Under the pieces are notes generated by a model. That model ran no database searches. It was not told the origin of the DNA and saw only the letters and a list, made by a program, of their open reading frames with translations. 64,000 nt of DNA from Hanleya hanleyi (lineage: Eukaryota; Mollusca; Polyplacophora; Lepidopleurida; Hanleyidae): positions 62,001 through 126,000 of the forward strand of contig JAVTVY010033868.1 in the NCBI GenBank assembly GCA_036873755.1, read 5' to 3'. Positions 57,656 through 64,000 of the stretch are shown here, one piece after another; the stretch's first letter is position 1, and each line of letters begins with the position of its first letter. The position numbers were made by a program, and so were the translations under genes.

Positions 57656-58011
57656 AACCCTGTAATTATAGAATCTGTGATCGCAACACCTTCATGTTCA
57701 TACCGCCCTTCTTTTCCTTTGTCGTTTTGTGTGACCTAAGACTATATCGACTGGGTTATCTGCCCCTCAACACCACAAATTGTCGTATTGGCGGTCATTT
57801 TTATGTCCATAATACTAACTATACAGTCAGTCATACAATGGACATGACGGTTTTAAATATATGGTATCTATTTTCAAATGTTCTTCTACCTTCAAAGCTA
57901 AAACGGGAAAAATGTTTTTGAAGGGGCAAACATAGAATGAGTCCGACAACCAAATTTTTTTTTTTTCTTTTTTGGCCCATCCTTGCGCTTGAGGTCCCAC
58001 AGAGGTGTTGT

Positions 58012-58506
58012 GACCTGTTGTGGCCTGGTGGGGGAGAATGGCTTTACTAATTAATTTTCTTACCCCCTTGAGCTAGGGAGCTGAAACTTACCACAGTATA
58101 CTCGTGGGTCAAGCTCTATCAAGAAAAGTAAAACAAATCCAATATGGCCGCTTTGATGACGTCACAGTGACTTCATTTTCAAAAACGGAATTTTTTGGTC
58201 GATTTTTCAGTCATGCAATTTTATGTTTATGCAATTTCTCCGCAAAAACTGCATGATAAATTAGTAAATATTAATGTGATGTGAAATAAAATAGTTTTTG
58301 TCCACTTTTCATTGCGAAAAAGCAGAAATTTTTCTGGAACCCCACGTGGCCGTTATCTTGAATTTTCTCATGATCCTCTGCTCGGAGTGTTATGTATATT
58401 GACACAAAGACCCCAATATGATAGGCTATAAAGTCACGAAGCTTCAGCTCTCCATTTTTTGTCGTTCCGGAGATCAGAAAATTTGGGGCCCCCGGGCCAG
58501 GTAGGG
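58012..58506 (-). mobile_element. TTAA-type MITE, right end intact
   Basis: Ends GGCCAGGTAGGG|TTAA (58507-58510). CRE palindrome at 58157-58164. Homologue of 9085-9592. Confidence 0.75.
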
Positions 58507-58669
58507 TTAAATGGTTTCGACATCCATGGACCATGGAACATGCAGATAACGAAACCGGAGGGTGCCCACCTAGCACCTTTGAGCATTTTGATAAAACACC
58601 TTGTTTTCGTGGGAACCACAGAACAAAATAACTCATATTGTAGGATGATTTGATGAATTTCTGAATATT

Positions 58670-59040
58670 TTCCTTATCCTTGAGTCTAAGGAGATTAAAC
58701 TTGCCAACGTATATCTCGGAGTCACCCGAAAATACAAAAATATCCAAGATGGTCACAGTGACGTCATTTTTGCTGGAAAAATGTATTTTTGGTCGAATTT
58801 TTTAACTGATTTATCGAATTTGTCATTTATGTAGTTTTTATCGCTTTAACCGAGGAATAAATTAAAGAATAACTATGTGATATGAAATGAAATACTTTTG
58901 GCCACTTTTACCTCACAAAAAAAATATCTATAAGAAAATTGCCAAGATACCATTTTTGTTGCGCCCATAAGGCCGCCATCTTGAATTTACTCACAAAGCT
59001 TTGTTCAGAGGGTTTTGCGAGTAGGCCAGAAAATACTCCC
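58670..59040 (-). mobile_element. Degenerate TTAA-type MITE
   Basis: Homologue of 9760-10160, with the CRE palindrome at 58759-58766 kept despite a nearby deletion. Confidence 0.55.
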
Positions 59041-59772
59041 ACGTGATACGCTATAACATCTGAAAGGTAAACTCTCGATGTTTCTTCATTCTGGAGCGCC
59101 CAGGGAGACGCGCACTTGGATTGGGGTGAGGGGAGCAAAATCTCACGCTCCATCTCAACATTTATGTTATGGAGTCAACAGCTATCCGTGGAAGTAGACA
59201 GAACCAAAAGATTACCGCTATGATAAATTCTATACCTACAGATGATTTGGACTGATTTTTCAATTTTTTATTAATGCATTTTTTCACAAATCAGGACTAT
59301 ATTAAAAACTAAATAAGTTTTTGAAGTAGACATTTACTGGACTTGCCATGCTAGACAAGGTAATAATCTAGATCGATAACTGCCCAAATTCAGTGGCTAT
59401 CGCAGGTTTACTCAGGATGCCTTCCTCGGAGTGATGTGAAAGTAGGCTCAAAATGACGTTGACAGGACAAGCCGAATCTTCCCAATGTTTCCATGAGCGA
59501 GAAAGAATAGCTAAGACACAGGGACGACTGATTTCCCCCGCTCGAAGGGCTCCTAGTCACTCAAGTGCATTTCGGATCGTTATTTTGGTTCAGATATCAT
59601 ACATGCGGATCGCTCGAGCTGCTTGCTGATAATGTAATCACAGCAAAATATTGTACAACTTTTTTTTACAACAAAATATTCGTAGACGCAAGTGTTTAGA
59701 AAACCGCTTTCCTGTGGTAAGCGATAACATACAATGGCGAAGAAGAGTCATTATCCAACAGGTCGATGATAT

Positions 59773-60400
59773 ATCGTGTATATACGGTATATAACTTATA
59801 CTGAACTGTGTAAACATTTTAATCTCACTTCCCTTGAAACGCGGAGAACTCAATTAGATCTTATGTTTTTACATGGTATTTTAAACTCTAGATACGATTC
59901 CTCTTACTTGTTAGCACAGATTCCGTTTTATGCACCCAGTAGGCAGTTACGCAGACAACAACTTTTCTATTGTCCGTACTCCAGACTTGATCTCAGAAAG
60001 AAATCTTGTATCCCGCGTGTTTTACAGAAATATAACAGTATTAATAGCGTTGATATCGAATTATTTAGTTCAAAACATGTTTTTAAAAGATCGATTTTAC
60101 GTCAGCTGTCGCTGTAATATATTTATAAATGCAATATGGTCGTAATATGTGCCATATCATGTAATTTAATTTTATAAATGCAAGCCGGTCTCAATAGATG
60201 TACATCCTTTAACTGAAGTAACCTAATTTATATTACCTGTTTCATCTGATGTGAAACCATATATATTCTTTTTTATATGTTTGCAATTTGTCAATGTTCA
60301 CCTGTTATAATATTTGCAATGCACTGTATATAGTATTTCCGTGACCTGTAAATGGAGTCAATCCGTTGGTCATTTTGAGAAATAAAATAAAAAAATAAAA
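59773..60400 (+). mobile_element. 5'-truncated LINE insertion (3' end), only in duplicate B
   Basis: Duplicate A has GATGATATTCTGAC uninterrupted (about 10868). Here an insert encodes the C-terminal end of a LINE ORF2 (frame 59776-60117: ELCKHFNLTSLETRRTQLDL, FLHGILNSRYDSS, YAPSRQLRRQQLF). A 3' UTR and an A-rich tail AAATAAAATAAAAAAATAAAA follow. Only about 4 bp (ATAT) repeats at the two junctions. Confidence 0.75.
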
Positions 60401-61019
60401 ATATTCTGACGGTACTTCCTTTAAAGACATCACCAAGCGGAAATTTCTGATGCTGGTGAGTATTGTCGGCGACAGACGTAAGAAAGTGTCATGTTGACAA
60501 TTAAGATACCACAATATGTCTTCTTTTCCATACAAGGATGAAGAGTTAAATCTTACTAGATATATCACACGCCTTATTTGGGAGTGAATTATGTCTAGGC
60601 AAAATCAGAAGTATATAAGCCTATGCCGTTTCTCAACCCAGATAAACTGAGTGAACTGTAATTATCATTATCCATATCATTTCATATTATCATTTAGTAC
60701 CTAACATATTTCAGCAAAGATTCTGAGAGTGTGGCCTTCCAAGGGAACCACTCACTAGATAGCAACCCCGTTTCCGACACATGACGCTCTACTAAGAATT
60801 ACATATCCTTGGCACTCTGTTCAAAAAAATTGAAGACCCAGAATACCATTATCTTGTCCATGAATTATTTCCTTCGCAAGGTCTAGACCATTTTTTGCAT
60901 TTTCAGGGATATATTTCAATTATAAAATTGGGATATAACATTGAGATAACGACCCGCCAAACTGGCCAAACTTATATTTTTCGAAAATGTCCTTACACAC
61001 TCATCACAAGTTCTAACTA

Positions 61020-61245
61020 ACTGCACTGTGGTGGTTATATGGTAGAGCGCTCGCCTCGCAAGCGAAAGGTCCCAGGTTCGATTCAAGACTGAGTCATATC
61101 ACAGACTTAAACAAGGAAACTTGTATCTCCCTCGCTTGGTTCTCAGAAAGAAAAGGATATATCAAGCACGGGTTGATCTGGTGTAGGGATAATGTGCCGC
61201 GATATGACTGAAAAATGTTACGTTAAAATTCTACTCGCTCAATCT
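61020..61245 (+). mobile_element. tRNA-derived SINE (copy B)
   Basis: ATGGTAGAGCGCTCGCC (A box) and CCAGGTTCGATTC (B box) are well kept. The tail is GATATGACTGAAAAATGTTACGTTAAAATTCTACTCGCTC. Homologue of 11475-11705. Confidence 0.72.
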
Positions 61246-61512
61246 AATCAATTGCGGGGTGTTTGACATTACGACAAGAGCAACATACACGTACATGTAT
61301 AGTTGTTGTTCACAACATTATGCTCATGGTCTCGAATGGCGTAACGAACTGTCAGTGATTCGATGCTACTTTTGTTTTCAAACGTCAAGGGTCGAAACAT
61401 ATGTTTATAATACGTTCATAAAGTTAGACCGCGGTTCGCAGTTCGTTATTCGGGGCCAGTCATTCAGCGACTCATAACAGCGCCCTTAGCAGCACCCCCT
61501 GGCGTCAGATCT

Positions 61513-61572
61513 GGGATATGAATATGCAAAGATATAGAGCATGGGATATGAATATGCAAAGATATAGAGCAT
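61513..61572. repeat. Perfect 30-bp tandem duplication
   Basis: A unit beginning GGGATATGAATATGCAAAG occurs twice in direct succession. Confidence 0.85.
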
Positions 61573-61639
61573 AAAAAACAACCATTTAACTCCACAGGAA
61601 AACCACCCTCGGCACTTCACATTCAGACCCGAGACTTCG

Positions 61640-61750
61640 GTGGATTCTCTGTTGTAGCCTTAGTATCTCAGTATCGCGAGTGTTCATATTGAGACCATGA
61701 AGTATCCACACGGCCCCTAGCACCGGCTTAAGCGAAATTAGATACGCTAG
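61640..61750 (-). mobile_element. Decayed Penelope-like 3' UTR scrap
   Basis: ACACGGCCCCTAGCACCGG and AGCGAAATTAGATAC match the reversed 3' UTR seen at 12970-13010. Confidence 0.45.
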
Positions 61751-61759
61751 CTCGGGAGC

Positions 61760-62990
61760 TGTGATGATAAATCAGTTCAAACAACTCATCTGATGTTAAT
61801 GGATGAGCATCGAGGACGCTTGATGGAATAAACGCCTCAACATTGGATAAACCTGGTAAATGCAAGAATACCTCAAAAACTAACCTGTAATGGCCGACGT
61901 CTTACGGTTTAAACTTCCCACCAAATCAATAAAGCTACATATATTTGTCGACTGACAATTACAGAGGGCGGGCCTCGGAGGCTTACAGTATATCACTTGT
62001 AGTTCCAGGAATACATTCAGTCAAATTTCTCGATGGATCTAAATGGTCCTTAAACAGAACAAAGAATGCCATATTTATTTATCTGGAATCTGGAAACTGA
62101 AGTTTTCGGAATATCTGGGACGGAAAACTCCCCCCCCCCCAACCTCCGCCCCCGCCCCATTTATCGATCTCCCCCCTGTTGTTTTGAAACTAAGAAACGT
62201 TGAGAGCTTTGGTTATGATTCATAGCTTATCACGCTGTGGTCAATATGGGTCTGTTGGCAAAAGTCTCAGGTCAAAGCTTCATTGCCAAATTGAAGATGG
62301 CGGCCGTATGGGTGCAACAAAAATGGCAAAACATGAGGTGAAATTTAGCTGTATAAATTTATCAGGTAAATGATGCTTGGATGATATATTTCGGGAGAGA
62401 GCGCTACCTAAATGTTACTGTTAAGTTGTTGTTGCTACGCCGAAACACGAATGCTGTGATGGATATTTGACTGCTTTGAATCATTCATCGCAAAAAATAT
62501 CAGCATTCCTGTGACACAAGTAACCTCATTTAGGACGCTACAGGTGTTTAGGCTTACCTTTATTCAAGAGATTTCCCGGAACAGTTAATGATGAGTTTGA
62601 AAATAACTGTTTTCCAGAACTATGACCCTCGACAGAAAAAACTTGCATTTGGCGCCATACTGTTTGTGGCGCGTCGTAAAATGACTTGCCGTTTCTGAAA
62701 ATTTTCTGGGTTAAAAAGAAATCTCGGACTGTAAAGATATTATCAGCTGAAAATATGGATTTTGCTGATTATATTTCATGCAAACTTTATTAAACTTGGC
62801 AATAAATAATGCCATAAAACTTCGCCTATAGAAATATATGGGATCGCTGGAATTTACGAAAAGGACAAGACGGCCATTAAAAAAATTAGATAGCTTCTGT
62901 TGCCATTTCGCCAGCTCGTTCTACACTGGTTTTTGGTCATTGAGTCAATCAAAATTGGGCATTACGTATGCGTGTTCCATAGTAACCAAA
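61760..62990. other. Non-coding stretch with a MITE-like scrap
   Basis: Positions 62100-62330 have a C-rich tract and TTGAAGATGGCGGCCGTATGG, loosely resembling one half of the TTAA MITE family. No gene was recognised. Confidence 0.4.
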
Positions 62991-62993
62991 GAG

Positions 62994-63001
62994 TATAAAT
63001 A
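62994..63001 (+). promoter_or_regulatory. TATA-box candidate (TATAAATA)
   Basis: TATAAATA is a perfect match to the TATA consensus, about 115 bases upstream of an ATG at 63112. Together with an AATAAA at 63981 it may frame a transcript. Confidence 0.4.
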
Positions 63002-63124
63002 GGACTGAAAAACAGTATGGTAGCTCAGAGGTGACCCATCCGTGGGCGAGAGAAGCTGATGCCAGAAGTCTTTCCCGACAAGCCAACACCATACAGCAGA
63101 CAACATAGAAGATGAGAGCAAAGC

Positions 63125-63850
63125 TTACAGCATTACATTATCATATCAATGAGCATCCAGTTATCATGGAATTATCATTCCAGTGGAACTGTCAGTTATC
63201 GTCCAGTTATTATCCAGTTATCCTCTGATTATCATTTCAATGAACTTCTAGTTATCATTGAATTATCATTCCAGTGGATCTGTCAGTTATCTCCCAGTTA
63301 TCATCCAATTATCATCTGGTTATCATTTCAATGAACATCTAATTATATTTGAATTATCATTCCAGTGGAACTGTCAGTTATCTCCCAGTTATCATCCAGT
63401 GATCATGCAATTATCATCTGGTTATCATATCAATGATCATCCAGTTATCAAGTTATCATTCCAATGAAACTGTCAGTTATCATCCAGTTATCATCCAGCG
63501 ATCATCCAGTGATCATCCAATTATCATCTGGTTATCATATCAATGATCATCCAGTTATCAAGTTATCATTCCAATGAAACTGTCAGTTATCATCCAGAAA
63601 TCATCCAGGGATCACCCAGTTATCATCTGGTTATCATTTCAATGAACATCTAATTATCAATGAATTATCATTCCAGTGAAATTGTCAGTTATCATCCAGT
63701 TATCATTGAAGTATACTACAGTGATTATCCAGTTATCATCCGGTTGTATCAAGGAACATCCAGTTATCATCGAGTTATCATTCCAGTGAAACTGTCAGTT
63801 ATCCAGTTATCATTGTAACTATCATCTGTTGATCATTTAGCTATCGTTAC
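63125..63850. repeat. Minisatellite, about seven units of 90-110 bp built on TTATCATCCAG
   Basis: Each unit begins AATGAACATC or AATGATCATC. It contains GAATTATCATTCCAGTGGA and CTGTCAGTTAT, then a variable number of 10-11-base (TTATCATCCAG) subunits, and ends ATCTGGTTATCATTTC. Unit length varies with the number of subunits. Confidence 0.9.
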
Positions 63851-63980
63851 GATATGCTCCCAATATCATCCCAGCTTCATCATACCATAAAAGAAATATC
63901 ATTCCATGCTCTACCAAGGTAATGGAATATTAAATCTTTGTGTTGAACAATACTTAACAACGCCAATTTAAGCTGTTTTC

Positions 63981-63986
63981 AATAAA
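63981..63986 (+). promoter_or_regulatory. Candidate polyadenylation signal AATAAA
   Basis: TTTTCAATAAAACTTCAC lies after the minisatellite near the window end. It is meaningful only if a transcript from the TATA box at 62994 exists. Confidence 0.3.
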
Positions 63987-64000
63987 ACTTCACTGATACT

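Larger units (their letters stand above)
45568..61347. repeat. Segmental duplication, copy B
   Basis: Homologous to 1-11807 with an offset of 45567 at the left end. It is about 4 kb longer, largely from inserts at about 52605-52889, 52998-53698, 54920-57290 and 59773-60400. Homology ends after GTAACGA at 61347. Confidence 0.95.

Noticed and set aside
63125..63850. CRISPR-like array
   Set aside because: Repeats are contiguous and degenerate with no unique spacers, and the genome is eukaryotic. It is a minisatellite.

Overview
The window is eukaryotic. Genes are split by GT-AG introns, most of the DNA is A/T-rich and non-coding, and there are many decayed transposons. The organism is most likely a marine mollusc, probably a gastropod. 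The clues are SINE tails ending in CTACTCACTCA-like sequence, degenerate GTCAAGGTCACTGTGACC repeat units, Penelope-like and Ty3/gypsy retroelements, and a lineage-specific tandem SLC1 family. The species is an inference.

The only cellular genes I can support are two head-to-tail (+) members of the SLC1/excitatory amino acid transporter family. Gene A is cut by the left window edge; its last four exons are at 57-290, 2098-2292, 2751-2885 and 4153-4336. Gene B appears complete, with seven exons at 19042-19523, 21326-21368, 41195-41394, 45624-45857, 47712-47906, 48365-48499 and 49703-49886. Together they encode 490 residues in an unbroken frame. Both genes keep the SLC1 fold and the NMDG motif. 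Both also carry Lys where EAATs have the Arg that binds the acidic side chain, and Phe where EAATs have the Glu linked to H+/K+ coupling. They are therefore probably not ordinary glutamate transporters.

Layout. 1-11807 is the right part of a segmental duplication whose second copy is 45568-61347. Coding differences are about 1.7% (13 of 748 bases). 11808 to about 15800 is a broken Ty3/gypsy element hit twice by truncated Penelope-like pieces. 15800-19041 is the gap upstream of gene B, with a foldback and a CpG-rich stretch. 19042-49886 is gene B. Its 19.8-kb intron 2 contains two apparently identical 3411-bp direct repeats, a palindromic minisatellite and many transposon pieces. 49887-61347 is the rest of duplicate B, carrying a Penelope-like retroelement, a hAT-like foldback MITE, a LINE 3' end and a 285-bp segment, all absent from duplicate A. 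61348-64000 ends in a roughly 100-bp minisatellite set between a TATA box and an AATAAA signal.

The most striking repeat is a roughly 0.5-0.58-kb MITE family flanked by TTAA, with termini CCCTAYCTGGCCTGGG (piggyBac-like). Its body repeatedly carries TGACGTCA (CRE/ATF) palindromes and AAGATGGCSGCC (YY1-like) motifs. Comparing the two duplicates gives filled and empty sites for several insertions without any database.
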